Positions 7,686 to 16,017 are shown, counted from the stretch's first letter. The stretch: DNA of 35,580 bases from Fusicatenibacter saccharivorans (GCF_015557635.1 NZ_JADNOP010000009.1:116633-152212); one strand, 5' to 3'. Translations and numbers: made by a program. Notes: generated from the sequence alone by a model not told the origin.

Positions 7686-8377
7686 TCCTCCAAAATTGTT
7701 TTTATAAGTGCTTGTATATGAAGTTGCATGGTATCCAGACTCGGTATGGATAAATTTCTTCCCTCAAAAATAAGCGGTAATTCTGTACAACCTAAAATAA
7801 CAGCATCAATATTTTGTATCTTTGACATTTCCTCTACAATTTCTACAAAATGGCTGGCAGTTTCTTCTTTGACGATACCTAATTCTAATTCATTTAAAAT
7901 ATGGTCAGCAATATAGTCCCGCTCTGCCTGTTCAGGTATTTTTATTTCAATTCCCGCCTCCTCAAAAGGTATTTTAAAATAGTTACCTTCCATAGTTGCG
8001 GCTGTTCCAAGCAATCCTATCTTTTTCAGTCCTTGCCGTTTTGCTTCAGCACAGGCCGTTTCAACAATGCTTACAAGCGGAATAGGCGATTGTTTTTGCA
8101 ATTCGTTGAAAACTATGTGTCCAGTATTGCAAGCTAACGCTCCAACCTCCGCTCCTGCCGCCGCAAGATTTTGGATGCCTTTCAGTAAATATTTTGTCAG
8201 TCCTTCCCGGTCCTTTTGAGAACTCATACGGATTACTTCAAAAGAGCTAAGACTTTCAATTACTAATGGCGGGAAAAAAGGTTTGTTCAGTTTTTTCTGA
8301 ACACCATAGATAATTCCACGATAATAAGGAATCGTAGATTCCGGGCCAACGCCGCCGATCAATCCTAATTTTTTCAT
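7682..8377 (-). CDS. Aspartate/glutamate racemase family protein
   Basis: 231 residues, the normal length of the family. The N-terminus K-K-L-G-L-I-G-G-V-G-P-E-S-T is characteristic, and both catalytic cysteines are present: C83 in A-C-N-T-G-H and C197 in I-L-G-C-T-E-L-P-L. These enzymes abstract and return a proton at the alpha carbon of an acidic amino acid or related compound without PLP. The ATG overlaps the decarboxylase stop by 4 bases, and the GNAT start overlaps its own stop. G in place of the common A in the first motif hints at a non-standard substrate. The family call is firm; the substrate is unknown. Confidence 0.85.
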   Translation of the reverse strand: MKKLGLIGGVGPESTIPYYRGIIYGVQKKLNKPFFPPLVIESLSSFEVIRMSSQKDREGLTKYLLKGIQNLAAAGAEVGALACNTGHIVFNELQKQSPIPLVSIVETACAEAKRQGLKKIGLLGTAATMEGNYFKIPFEEAGIEIKIPEQAERDYIADHILNELELGIVKEETASHFVEIVEEMSKIQNIDAVILGCTELPLIFEGRNLSIPSLDTMQLHIQALIKTILEE

Positions 8378-9786
8378 GAAAACACCTCCTCATAAGCAGC
8401 TTTAAACACCGCTACGCTTATATCAATATCATTCTTTGTTGTCATATGCGAACAAACGCTTATTCGGATTATATTTTTTCCTTTCCACTGACTTCCGCTA
8501 CACCAGCAAATACCGCTGTTTTGAACAATGCGTAAAATTTGAGCTGTCTGTTCCTCTGTCTCACAGGCAATCATAAATTGATTAAAAACAGGGGGATTTA
8601 CCAACGTATAGCCCACTTTTTTAAGCTGTTCTGCAAAATACTCTGTATGGCCGCAAAGAGTGTCAACAAGGTTTTCCACTCCGCTTGAACCCAAGGTTTT
8701 CAATACAGCCCATAGAGGAATTGCCCTTGCCCTGCGGGACATTTCTGTTGTATAAAGCATACCGTCCCGCTGTGTTCCATACGCAATATATGAGCCATTT
8801 GCCTGCAATGCAGATACAAGAGCATTTCTGTGACGGCATAGCACAATTCCACAATCATATCCGGCATTTAAGGTTTTGTGTGCGTCCACAGACCATGAAT
8901 CGGCTTTTTCGATTCCTTTTGTAAGGACACGATATTTTTTAGAAGCTGCGGCCCAAAGGCCAAAAGCACCATCAATATGTACCCACGCGCCAGCCGCTCT
9001 TGCCATATCGCATAATTTATCAATCGGGTCAAAACTTCCGCCATTCACATTCCCGGCTTGCAAAATGAGTAGTGTATTCTTATCAAGTTTGGGAACAGTT
9101 TCAATTTTAATTCGCCCTAATTCATCTGTCGCAAGCATTTCAATTTCGTCTGTACCAAATCCCAAAACAGAAAGAGCCGCTTTTACGGAGGAATGAGCCT
9201 CTTCACTGATTAAAACATGAAGCGGTGGAGCATTTCGGAATCCCTTTTCTGAAATACTGTAACCTTGCCTGTTTAATAATTCATTTCGTGCGGCGGCTAA
9301 TGCACAGATAATCGCATTGGATGATCCAGTTACTAATCCCATGGCAGTTTGTGGTTCCAGCCTCAGAAGCTGTACAATCCAAAGCTCGCATATCATTTCC
9401 AGCTTGGATGTCACAGGTGACATTACATACAAAGCGCTGTTTTGATTCCACGTATCCGCAAGCCATTCAGCCGCATGAGCTACCGGAAACAGGCCGCCGT
9501 TTACAAATCCGAAAAATCTCCCTCCGATCTCGGCAGTTGTAGCTGGAGAACCTATTTCATGTAATTGTTTTATAACAGCAAAGGCATCTACTCCATCAAA
9601 AGGAAGCTCCTCGTCGAATACATTTAATTCTTGTATTGCCTTTTCATCTGGAAACGGGGGCTTTTGATAAATTGTATTGATATAATCAAAAGCATATTGA
9701 GACACTTGCTCTAACAGACCGCCATACTGTTTATCACATTGCAATACAGGCAGCGTATGCCCTTTTATAGTTTCTTTTCTCATCAT
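8374..9786 (-). CDS. PLP-dependent group II decarboxylase
   Basis: 470 residues with the fold type I decarboxylase landmarks: G-S-S-N-A near 154, E-A-H-S-S near 196-200 (the His that stacks on PLP), H-I-D-G-A with D272, and the Schiff-base lysine K304 in S-V-D-A-H-K-T-L-N. The family includes aromatic amino acid, glutamate and diaminobutyrate decarboxylases; specificity cannot be assigned by eye. Two adjacent ATGs exist at the start, with a GGAGG 11-14 nt upstream. It follows phzF by 21 nt and overlaps the racemase start, so all four enzymes are one transcript. A role making an amine from a modified or D-configured amino acid is plausible but unproven. Confidence 0.88.
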   Translation of the reverse strand: MMRKETIKGHTLPVLQCDKQYGGLLEQVSQYAFDYINTIYQKPPFPDEKAIQELNVFDEELPFDGVDAFAVIKQLHEIGSPATTAEIGGRFFGFVNGGLFPVAHAAEWLADTWNQNSALYVMSPVTSKLEMICELWIVQLLRLEPQTAMGLVTGSSNAIICALAAARNELLNRQGYSISEKGFRNAPPLHVLISEEAHSSVKAALSVLGFGTDEIEMLATDELGRIKIETVPKLDKNTLLILQAGNVNGGSFDPIDKLCDMARAAGAWVHIDGAFGLWAAASKKYRVLTKGIEKADSWSVDAHKTLNAGYDCGIVLCRHRNALVSALQANGSYIAYGTQRDGMLYTTEMSRRARAIPLWAVLKTLGSSGVENLVDTLCGHTEYFAEQLKKVGYTLVNPPVFNQFMIACETEEQTAQILRIVQNSGICWCSGSQWKGKNIIRISVCSHMTTKNDIDISVAVFKAAYEEVFS

Positions 9787-9807
9787 ACCTAATTACGCCT
9801 CCTGCTG

Positions 9808-10620
9808 TTAATTGGAAGCCTCTTCTGGTAAATAGATGTCCGCCTGCGAGTAGAGAGCAGCTTTTCCAGCCAGTATGACCCGTTCTTTTTCCAAACGGCA
9901 ATAGAGAACGCCGCCGCGTGGGGATGCCTGATAAGCAACCAGATTATTCTTCAATAGCTTCTTTGCCCAGTACGGAATAATATGACAATGTCCAGAGCCG
10001 CAAACCGGATCCTCGGCAACATTCAGTTTAGGAGCAAAAGAACGGGAAATGCAATCATACGCTTCCCCATCTGTCCTTGCAGTTACCTGAAGAAGCAGTC
10101 CTTCTAACCCTTTTACTTTTTCCAAATCAGGTGCAAGACTTTTTATTATAGACGTGTTCTCAAATACGCAAAGTAAATCACGTCCTATATAGGCCTCTTT
10201 AGGGGCTATACCAATAGCATCTGTCATTTCTTTCGTTACAGGAATTTGTTTCAAATCGTAAGCAGGAAAATCCATTTCATATAGATTGCCGCGCCGGACA
10301 ACCGTCAATTTGCCGCTCATAGTAGAAAAAGCAACGCTTTCTTTTCCTTGCTCGTAATAATTCATAAGCACATAAGCACAAGCTAACGTTGCATGACCGC
10401 ATAAGTCTATCTCTCCGCCAGGAGTAAACCAGCGCAAGTCATAGTTTTCTCCGTTTTTAACAGTAAACGCCGTTTCAGAAAGATTGTTTTCTTTCGTAAT
10501 GCTCTGCATTAAATTATCAGGGAGCCATTGATCGAGAACACAGATGGCTGCTGGATTGCCCTTGAACACGGTATCTGTAAAAGCGTCCACGATATATTGT
10601 TTCAATACTGTACCACTCAT
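9808..10620 (-). CDS. PhzF-family isomerase/epimerase
   Basis: 270 residues, typical family length. The N-terminal motif D-A-F-T-D-T-V-F-K-G-N-P-A-A, the catalytic glutamate E49 in N-N-L-S-E-T-A-F, the L-C-G-H-A-T-L-A motif at 73-80 and a late G-S-G-H-C-H motif are all present. The fold resembles diaminopimelate epimerase. PhzF itself isomerises dihydro-hydroxyanthranilate in phenazine synthesis, but most relatives are uncharacterised, and no other phenazine gene is here. It is the first gene of the operon, with AGGAGG upstream of its ATG, and diverges from a LysR regulator. Confidence 0.88.
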   Translation of the reverse strand: MSGTVLKQYIVDAFTDTVFKGNPAAICVLDQWLPDNLMQSITKENNLSETAFTVKNGENYDLRWFTPGGEIDLCGHATLACAYVLMNYYEQGKESVAFSTMSGKLTVVRRGNLYEMDFPAYDLKQIPVTKEMTDAIGIAPKEAYIGRDLLCVFENTSIIKSLAPDLEKVKGLEGLLLQVTARTDGEAYDCISRSFAPKLNVAEDPVCGSGHCHIIPYWAKKLLKNNLVAYQASPRGGVLYCRLEKERVILAGKAALYSQADIYLPEEASN

Positions 10621-10656
10621 ATTTACTTAACCTCCTGCTTGTGTTTTTGACAGTTT

Positions 10657-10668
10657 TAGTATATACTA
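10657..10668. promoter_or_regulatory. Candidate LysR operator between phzF and lysR
   Basis: TAGTATATACTA is a perfect 12-bp palindrome in the 109-bp divergent intergenic region. LysR proteins usually bind such dyads (T-N11-A type) in exactly this place. It also contains a TATACT that could be a -10 box for the phzF operon. Confidence 0.5.
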
Positions 10669-10729
10669 CGCACAAGAATAAGTAAAATAAATAATTATAA
10701 ACAAAACATGCAGAAAGGTTATTTGAATA

Positions 10730-11602
10730 ATGCACAGATATATTGCTTTAAAAAAAATTGTTGAACTCGGAAGCTTTACAAAAGCTGCTGATGTTTTGGG
10801 ATATACACAGCCAGCTATGAGCCAAATGATTACATCTCTCGAAAAGGAACTTTCTATCAAGCTTTTGTATCGTTCCAGATATGGTATTCGTTTGACTATT
10901 GAGGGTGAACGACTATTTCCCGCTATTCAAAATACAATTTCACAATATCAATCCATGCAGGAAATCGCAAAAGAAATCCGTGGGTTAGATTCCGGTACGA
11001 TTCGGATTGGAACGCTGTCCAGCATTTCCTGCCACTGGCTCCCGCAGCTTATTCAAGCATTTCAGGAGAAATATCCAAATGTAGAATTTATCCTACATCA
11101 AGGAGACAATAACAGTATTCCTGAATGGATACGAACAAGCGAAATAGACTTCGGATTTGTCAATCTTGATGTGCTGTTAAGCGCCAGTGAAACAAGGTTT
11201 ATCAAAGAGGGGGAATATCGTGCGGTTCTCCCACTATGCCATCCGCTGGCAAATGCACCGTATGTTACATTAGAGGATCTTGCCAAAGACCCTTTTTTAG
11301 TAATTGAGGAGGGCAGTCTTAGCAAACCTTTAGAAGCGTTTCGACAGGCAGGATTAGAACCAAGCGTGCGTTTGCGCGTTCATGATGATTACTCAATTCT
11401 TTCTATGGTCGAAACGGGTATAGGAGTTAGTATTTTGCCGGAATTGGTACTGAGAAAAACAAATTACAAGGTTGCAATTCGTCCTCTCCATCCGGTTGTT
11501 ACACGAAAAATAGGATTAGTTGCAAAGGGGAATAATGAGTTGCCGATTGCAAGCAAATATTTTATAGATTTTTTGTTTGCGCATATAGATGAATTACCAT
11601 AG
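10730..11602 (+). CDS. LysR-family transcriptional regulator of the cargo operon
   Basis: 290 residues, full family length. A winged helix-turn-helix at 1-60 (S-F-T-K-A-A-D-V-L-G-Y-T-Q-P-A-M-S-Q) is followed by the periplasmic-binding-like effector domain from about 90 (G-T-I-R-I-G-T-L-S-S-I). It is transcribed away from phzF, the classic arrangement in which a LysR protein represses itself and activates the divergent operon in response to a pathway metabolite. It has a weak GAAAGG ribosome site. No terminator was seen after it. Confidence 0.92.
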   Translation: MHRYIALKKIVELGSFTKAADVLGYTQPAMSQMITSLEKELSIKLLYRSRYGIRLTIEGERLFPAIQNTISQYQSMQEIAKEIRGLDSGTIRIGTLSSISCHWLPQLIQAFQEKYPNVEFILHQGDNNSIPEWIRTSEIDFGFVNLDVLLSASETRFIKEGEYRAVLPLCHPLANAPYVTLEDLAKDPFLVIEEGSLSKPLEAFRQAGLEPSVRLRVHDDYSILSMVETGIGVSILPELVLRKTNYKVAIRPLHPVVTRKIGLVAKGNNELPIASKYFIDFLFAHIDELP

Positions 11603-11667
11603 CTTAAAATATGAAATTAAATAGTCAGTAGTATGAAAATTAAAGTCGTTCAAATACTAATACCTGA

Positions 11668-11683
11668 AATGTAAAATTACATT
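11668..11683. promoter_or_regulatory. Candidate operator of the XRE regulator
   Basis: AATGTAA and TTACATT arms separated by AA, 10 nt before the ATG of the XRE gene. A short dyad at this spot fits autoregulation. Confidence 0.4.
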
Positions 11684-11693
11684 GGGTGATGTT

Positions 11694-12053
11694 ATGAAGA
11701 TAGAACGAGATGAACGGCGGTTTGATTTTCACGATATAGGAAAAGCGATTAAGGATACGAGGAAAGCCAGCGGGATGACGCAGGAACAACTGGCCTTTAT
11801 TGTTGATCGGGCTCCCCGTACCATCATGTATAATGAGAATGACGGCCAGCACCCCAGCCTCAATACTTTTTACCAGATGGTCACAATGTTTGATATATCG
11901 GTAGATCAATACTTTTATCCGTCCAAAAACAGGGGGAGTGAGTGCAGAAAGCGGATTGATGCGATGCTGAACTCGTTGGACGAAAAGGAATTAAAAATTG
12001 TGGAGGCCACCATCCAAGCGATGAGAGCCGCCAAGGAAACGGAGGATGCGTAA
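11694..12053 (+). CDS. XRE-family transcriptional regulator
   Basis: 119 residues from the ATG at 11694, which has GGTGAT just upstream; a TTG start 12 nt earlier lacks a ribosome site. An XRE helix-turn-helix covers about 15-70 (I-K-D-T-R-K-A-S-G-M-T-Q-E-Q-L-A-F), and the tail has a short helical segment. It is the only ICE-core gene on the plus strand, facing the relaxase across the candidate oriT. Such regulators often control excision and transfer genes. Its own promoter region carries a small dyad. Confidence 0.85.
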   Translation: MKIERDERRFDFHDIGKAIKDTRKASGMTQEQLAFIVDRAPRTIMYNENDGQHPSLNTFYQMVTMFDISVDQYFYPSKNRGSECRKRIDAMLNSLDEKELKIVEATIQAMRAAKETEDA

Positions 12054-12077
12054 GAAAAGCGTAACCTCCGTTTTTTT
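12040..12077 (+). terminator. Intrinsic terminator of the XRE gene
   Basis: A CGGAGG/CCTCCG-based stem overlapping the stop codon is followed by seven T on the plus strand. Confidence 0.75.
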
Positions 12078-12117
12078 GCGCCATGTTGCGGGTTGCGCGT
12101 TTTGGCAAGCAATTCGG

Positions 12118-12186
12118 GTGTGGCCACACTCCGAAATTTTTGCAGGGCGCAGGGCCCGCAAAAATGCTTGTTGGGGAGCTCCCCAA
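12118..12186. other. Candidate origin of transfer (oriT)
   Basis: Three inverted repeats lie in 69 bp between the XRE gene and the relaxase: the perfect palindrome GTGTGGCCACAC (12118-12129), ATTTTTGC/GCAAAAAT arms around a GC-rich loop (12136-12165) and the perfect palindrome TTGGGGAGCTCCCCAA (12171-12186). No gene covers them. Dense dyads beside a relaxase gene are typical of oriT regions. The nick site is not identified. Confidence 0.5.
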
Positions 12187-12195
12187 ACCCGCTGT

Positions 12196-12220
12196 ACTTC
12201 GGGACAAATTGTCCCAAAGT
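12196..12220. repeat. ICE palindrome copy 4
   Basis: Eleven-base arms around an AAT centre with one G-T-type mismatch (on the minus strand). It lies next to the candidate oriT and 35 nt past the relaxase stop. Confidence 0.8.
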
Positions 12221-12254
12221 CCCGGTGCGCTGCACCGTAGTCTGCGGCCCGTCA

Positions 12255-13682
12255 CTATCGTTCCTGGGCCTTATTTTCACGCTCGTCTGTTATGCCGAGC
12301 AGATGATCAATGTTCGCTTTTATTGCCACGGCCTCCCGCATTTGCCGCTGGGCCTCCCGGTATTCTGCATAAAGCTCTTTTTTCTGTCCTGCCAGCTCAC
12401 GGCGGGATTTTTTTAGTGCTTCAATCTTAGGGAGCTTTGCGCCGTTCAGTATGGTGTTCATGGTATCTTTTGCCGCCCGGTAAGTGGCAAGCTCTGCTTC
12501 ATGCTGGGCCAGATACTTTTTGCTGTACCGCGCAGCCTTGTACCCATCGAATACCGGGCGGGTCTTGGCATAGTCCACCGTGGCAGCCATCAGCTCCGAG
12601 GTTTTGGAAAGAGCCTCCTCCGTTGTGCGGAGCTCGTCAGACAGCTTGTGAAAGTGATCCACCGCAGCCTCGGTGCTGGCCGTCAGCGCCGCATAGTCTG
12701 TCAGATGATGCTCCTGCAAATACTGGAGTGCAGCCGCCATCTGCTTTAAGTTGTAGACCTTGGCCCATCGTTCATAGGCCGGGCCCTTGCCCTGGGCCAT
12801 ACGCTCTTGAATGTCGATGATGAGATTAACTCGCCGTGGCGGAACCGTGGGCTCCTCTGGCAGCTCAGGGAGTGGACGTTTCCCGGCAATTACTGCCTTG
12901 ATGTCCTCCGGGTCAAATCCGGCTCCCAGTGTAGAAGCCCGGAGCCGAGTCGGTTTTTCCTGCCCGGGCGCAAGGAATGAGATGACACCGCCGCGTCCTT
13001 GTTTCACCGAAAAGCCGGACTCCTCCATGAGACGAAGAAAGTCGGCAAAGTCTGTGGGCTTTTTCTCCAAAGCCGCGAGAATAGCCAGCCGTACCCGCTG
13101 CTTGGCAGAGGGTGGCTTTTCTCCGATCCACTGTCCATAGTGAAGAAAACGGCCCTTGCTGTGCTGGCACGGATTTTGGATAACAGACAATTCATGTTCG
13201 ATGCACACGCGGTCAGAGAGCCGCCGCAGGGCAAAGGACGAACCAATGAAATTATGAAATTTCCGGGAGCGGTCAAAGGCCGTTGCATTGAAATAAATGT
13301 GATTGTGGATATGGGCCTTGTCGGTATGCGTACAGACAAAGAACTGATACTTTCCCTTTGTCCATCGCATTGCCGTTTCATAACCGATACGGTTTGCTTC
13401 TTCCGCCGTAACCTCCCCGGGCAGGAACGCCTGCCGGATTTGAAAGAACAGGGCCCCGCGAGATACGGCTCGGCCTGTCTCTGCAAGGTATTGACTTTTT
13501 ACCAGAAGAAACTCGGCGGGGGCCGTGCTCGGGTCGCAGAGATAGGAAGATACGGCTCCCAGCTTTTCCGGGTTCAGGCCATAGGTGAAACGATCCTCCA
13601 TCGTTTGAATTGCACTTTTTCCCGCCGCTGTTTTATAAGGGCGGATGTAGGTGGTCGTCGTAGAAATCCCTCCTTCCGGCAA
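12255..13682 (-). CDS. Conjugative relaxase (MobA/VirD2-like)
   Basis: Up to 475 residues. The relaxase domain fills the first ~250, with the metal-binding histidines in H-T-D-K-A-H-I-H-N-H-I-Y and several conserved tyrosines near the N-terminus (Y-G-L-N-P-E-K). The C-terminal half is charged and helical. The protein would nick oriT and lead the strand into the secretion channel. The start is odd: the frame opens with TTG at 13682, which has no ribosome site, while a perfect AAGGAGG sits 7 nt before an ACG codon at 13661, where an ATG would be expected. MobC lies upstream, but a terminator and a palindrome copy separate the two genes. Confidence 0.88.
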   Translation of the reverse strand: MPEGGISTTTTYIRPYKTAAGKSAIQTMEDRFTYGLNPEKLGAVSSYLCDPSTAPAEFLLVKSQYLAETGRAVSRGALFFQIRQAFLPGEVTAEEANRIGYETAMRWTKGKYQFFVCTHTDKAHIHNHIYFNATAFDRSRKFHNFIGSSFALRRLSDRVCIEHELSVIQNPCQHSKGRFLHYGQWIGEKPPSAKQRVRLAILAALEKKPTDFADFLRLMEESGFSVKQGRGGVISFLAPGQEKPTRLRASTLGAGFDPEDIKAVIAGKRPLPELPEEPTVPPRRVNLIIDIQERMAQGKGPAYERWAKVYNLKQMAAALQYLQEHHLTDYAALTASTEAAVDHFHKLSDELRTTEEALSKTSELMAATVDYAKTRPVFDGYKAARYSKKYLAQHEAELATYRAAKDTMNTILNGAKLPKIEALKKSRRELAGQKKELYAEYREAQRQMREAVAIKANIDHLLGITDERENKAQER

Positions 13683-13693
13683 ACAGTATTTTT

Positions 13694-13718
13694 ACTTTGG
13701 GACACTTTGTCCCGAAGT
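13694..13718. repeat. ICE palindrome copy 5
   Basis: Eleven-base arms around CTT with one G-T-type mismatch, directly upstream of the relaxase gene. Confidence 0.8.
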
Positions 13719-13721
13719 AGG

Positions 13722-13754
13722 AAAAACCGGGGAGCGGTATCAACCACTCCCCGG
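13722..13754 (-). terminator. Intrinsic terminator between mobC and the relaxase gene
   Basis: Arms CCGGGGAG and CTCCCCGG with extra inner pairs, followed by five T on the minus strand. It should lower read-through from mobC into the relaxase gene. Confidence 0.75.
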
Positions 13755-13759
13755 ACGGG

Positions 13760-14107
13760 TCAGAGCTCTACCAGCGCGGAGAGCTGTTTCAAGAGATCAG
13801 ACAGCGGCCCCCACAAAGCGGCATAGTCCCGCTGCAAGGCCGCGAGTTCTTCGGGATAAATTGCGCCGTAGGTGTTGGCCTGAATTGCCACTTGGTTCAG
13901 ATTGTTGGAGCATCGCCGCTGGAGCGAAACCAGCTCGCGAACCGGCGAAAGGTCAACATGAAGCACATACCCACTCAGGGCCATTTTCCGCATATAGGCT
14001 CCCATGTTACGGATGCCAGCCTCCGCCATACGTTCTTGAATCAGGGCCTGCTCCGCCTCCGACACCATCACATGAAGATGGATCGGACGGCGGCGTTTCT
14101 TTGTCAT
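13760..14107 (-). CDS. mobC: MobC relaxosome accessory protein
   Basis: 115 residues. The N-terminal R-R-R-P-I-H-L-H-V-M-V-S-E-A-E is a ribbon-helix-helix-like DNA-binding start, followed by the family pattern R-N-M-G-A-Y-M-R-K-M-A-L-S-G-Y. The second half holds the N-N-L-N-Q-V-A-x-x-A-N-T segment seen in MobC proteins. It would help the relaxase open oriT. Its ATG overlaps the stop of the small gene upstream (ATGA), so the two are translationally coupled. Confidence 0.88.
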   Translation of the reverse strand: MTKKRRRPIHLHVMVSEAEQALIQERMAEAGIRNMGAYMRKMALSGYVLHVDLSPVRELVSLQRRCSNNLNQVAIQANTYGAIYPEELAALQRDYAALWGPLSDLLKQLSALVEL

Positions 14108-14268
14108 CGCTCCTCACGCTCCCGGCTGCGGCAGGCGCGGGGCGGCTCCTTTACCTTATCCAGCGGCTTTCCCTGTTCGTCTGCCGGAACGGGGCGCGGC
14201 AAATGAAATTCACGGTGCAGGCGCAGCGCCTCCAGTACAGACAAATCCTGTTCACGTTTCTTTTCCAT
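14104..14268 (-). CDS. Small charged protein coupled to mobC
   Basis: 54 residues from an ATG with GGAGG 7 nt upstream. It is rich in Arg, Lys and Glu, with a proline-rich middle, and its TGA overlaps the mobC ATG. The tight coupling and good ribosome site are the evidence that it is real. No domain recognised. It may be a relaxosome or regulatory partner of MobC. Confidence 0.6.
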   Translation of the reverse strand: MEKKREQDLSVLEALRLHREFHLPRPVPADEQGKPLDKVKEPPRACRSREREER

Positions 14269-14280
14269 ATACGCACCTCC

Positions 14281-14865
14281 TTATCTATCGCCACGGTCAG
14301 GCTGCCTGCGCTGGGGAGCCGGAGCCTCCGAGCCGCGATCTGCCTCCGCCAACTTTGCCGCGTTTTTCATCTGCTCGACAATCGGACGGGGCCTGTCGGG
14401 ATTATCAGGCGCAGGACGCAGCTCATAGTCGGATGCCTGTTTTTCTGTCAGGGGGCGGGTATAGGTAAGATAACCCCAAGCCAGGAACGAGCCATTTTCC
14501 ACCGGGACGCGCTGATCGTAATTGAAAATTTCATCCGGCTTGTTATAGGGCGGCTTCGGGAATGTCCCGATGTCCACAGGCCGCTGGGTCGAATAATACT
14601 TGTAAAGACCGGGAGCCTCGGTCTGCCTGATCCCCACGTTATAAATACGCTGATAGTCCTGCACCCGGTCTGTGAAATCCTGTTCCATCGCGGTGCGGTC
14701 ATTTCCATAGTGACCCCATTCATACTGCCGCTGGCCGTCCTTGTCATCATAGCAGGCCCATGTGACATAGCGGGATGGCGCGGTGGGATGTTCGCCCAAT
14801 GCAAATCCTCGTCCATTTTCCAGCATGACCGCCTTCAAAATGGCATAGCCTTGATTTTTGTCCAT
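14281..14865 (-). CDS. Conserved ICE protein of unknown function
   Basis: 194 residues with GGGAGG upstream of the ATG. The start (M-D-K-N-Q-G-Y-A-I-L-K-A-V-M-L-E-N) and the aromatic-rich W-A-C-Y-D-D-K-D-G-Q-R-Q-Y-E-W-G-H-Y block make a folded ~150-residue domain, followed by an Arg/Pro/Ala-rich tail. No membrane segment, signal or catalytic motif is visible. It lies 13 nt after the 15838 gene and upstream of mobC, inside the transfer operon. I cannot assign a function; an accessory role in DNA processing is only suggested by position. Confidence 0.6.
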   Translation of the reverse strand: MDKNQGYAILKAVMLENGRGFALGEHPTAPSRYVTWACYDDKDGQRQYEWGHYGNDRTAMEQDFTDRVQDYQRIYNVGIRQTEAPGLYKYYSTQRPVDIGTFPKPPYNKPDEIFNYDQRVPVENGSFLAWGYLTYTRPLTEKQASDYELRPAPDNPDRPRPIVEQMKNAAKLAEADRGSEAPAPQRRQPDRGDR

Positions 14866-14878
14866 AGTACACCTCCCA

Positions 14879-15838
14879 TTATCGAGACATTTCTTTGTTT
14901 CCTCTTTTCACAAACGGCTGGAGCTGATAGGGGCTTGTACCGTCCTCGGGCCGCAGAAAGTCTATCCGAGCTGCAGCACGGATGGCGTTCTGGTTGAGCT
15001 GCCGCTGCCATGCCCCTTGGCTGGGAGCCCACTTAAAGCCGTTGTTTTTCAGTTCCTGTCGCTGATCGGCATCGGGCTTTTCCTCGAAAATAAGCTGCAA
15101 ACGGTTTTCAGCCTCGTTGATTTTTGCCTCGCCTCCGGGGAATGTCCAGCCAGCAAACTCGGAGCGGCTGCTCAGTTCCTCAATGCGCTGGCGCACACGG
15201 CGGATGTTGGCGTTGTTGTTGGAAAGCAGATAGGCGGGGTACGGCTTGCTTTTATCCAAGTGCCATGACTGCGTCATATCTGCTTTGAGCTTTTCTGCCT
15301 GCTCCGGCGTAAGCTCCGGGCAGCCGTCCAGCGTTTTGTGTTTCCGAAAATACGCATTGACCGCCTTCATGGTGGCCTGCTGGAACTCCAGCCCCTCCAG
15401 CTTTTTTGTCAGCTTTTCCACGGCCAGATCATCGTCTGCGCTGATCCCGCCCATACCAACAGAGCGGATTTTATCAAGCAGCTTTGAAATCTCCGCATAC
15501 TCTCCATAGTTGCGATCCCGGGCGGCGTTCTGCTTGTGCTTTTTTGCCACAGGGAAATTACCGCCCCCGGAGATCAGAATAGAGGGCACCCGGGCATCAA
15601 TCACATTGCGTTCATTCAGATTTTCCGCAAGTTTCCGGGCATAGCGATCCACCAGCGCGTCAATCTTATCATGGTACATGGGATCGACACGGGCTTTCTG
15701 GCGTTCCGCCGCTGCATACGCTTCATCGACCATTGCCCGGTAGCCCGCCGTAGCGGAGCCCGGCTGATAGTCGGAAAAGCTGTTCATATCTTTTGCCCGC
15801 TTTGCGGCTTCTTCATTGATCGGATAATATTTCGGCAT
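14879..15838 (-). CDS. ICE DNA-processing accessory protein, function unknown
   Basis: 319 residues from the ATG at 15838, which has AGGAGG at ideal spacing; the longer frame to 15919 would translate through a palindrome copy and is rejected. It is helical and charged, with a C-terminal motif N-G-F-K-W-A-P-S-Q-G-A-W-Q-R-Q-L of the kind found at the end of large polyvalent or DUF3560-like proteins of mobile elements. The middle carries a Gly-rich I-S-G-G-G-N-F patch. No enzyme motif is evident. Related proteins sit in conjugation and anti-restriction loci, but its role here is unproven. Confidence 0.65.
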   Translation of the reverse strand: MPKYYPINEEAAKRAKDMNSFSDYQPGSATAGYRAMVDEAYAAAERQKARVDPMYHDKIDALVDRYARKLAENLNERNVIDARVPSILISGGGNFPVAKKHKQNAARDRNYGEYAEISKLLDKIRSVGMGGISADDDLAVEKLTKKLEGLEFQQATMKAVNAYFRKHKTLDGCPELTPEQAEKLKADMTQSWHLDKSKPYPAYLLSNNNANIRRVRQRIEELSSRSEFAGWTFPGGEAKINEAENRLQLIFEEKPDADQRQELKNNGFKWAPSQGAWQRQLNQNAIRAAARIDFLRPEDGTSPYQLQPFVKRGNKEMSR

Positions 15839-15864
15839 AGTACCTCCTTCCACAAAAGCCGGAA

Positions 15865-15887
15865 CTTTGGGACAAATTGTCCCAAAG
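15865..15887. repeat. ICE palindrome copy 6 (perfect)
   Basis: CTTTGGGACA and TGTCCCAAAG around AAT, with all ten pairs matching. It lies 27 nt upstream of the 15838 gene start. Confidence 0.85.
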
Positions 15888-16017
15888 CCCCGGCAGCTAA
15901 AATGTTGACAGCATCTCACGGAAACAGGGCCGGACGTAGAAACATACGCCTCCCGCAGAAAAGGGCCTTAAAAAGCCTTGTCATAAGCGGGTTTAGGCTG
16001 GCCTAATTGTCAACACA

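Noticed and set aside
13651-14997. 448-codon open frame on the plus strand
   Set aside because: It lies opposite mobC, the small coupled gene and the 194-residue gene, has no ribosome site or known motif, and is explained by GC-rich codon use on the other strand.
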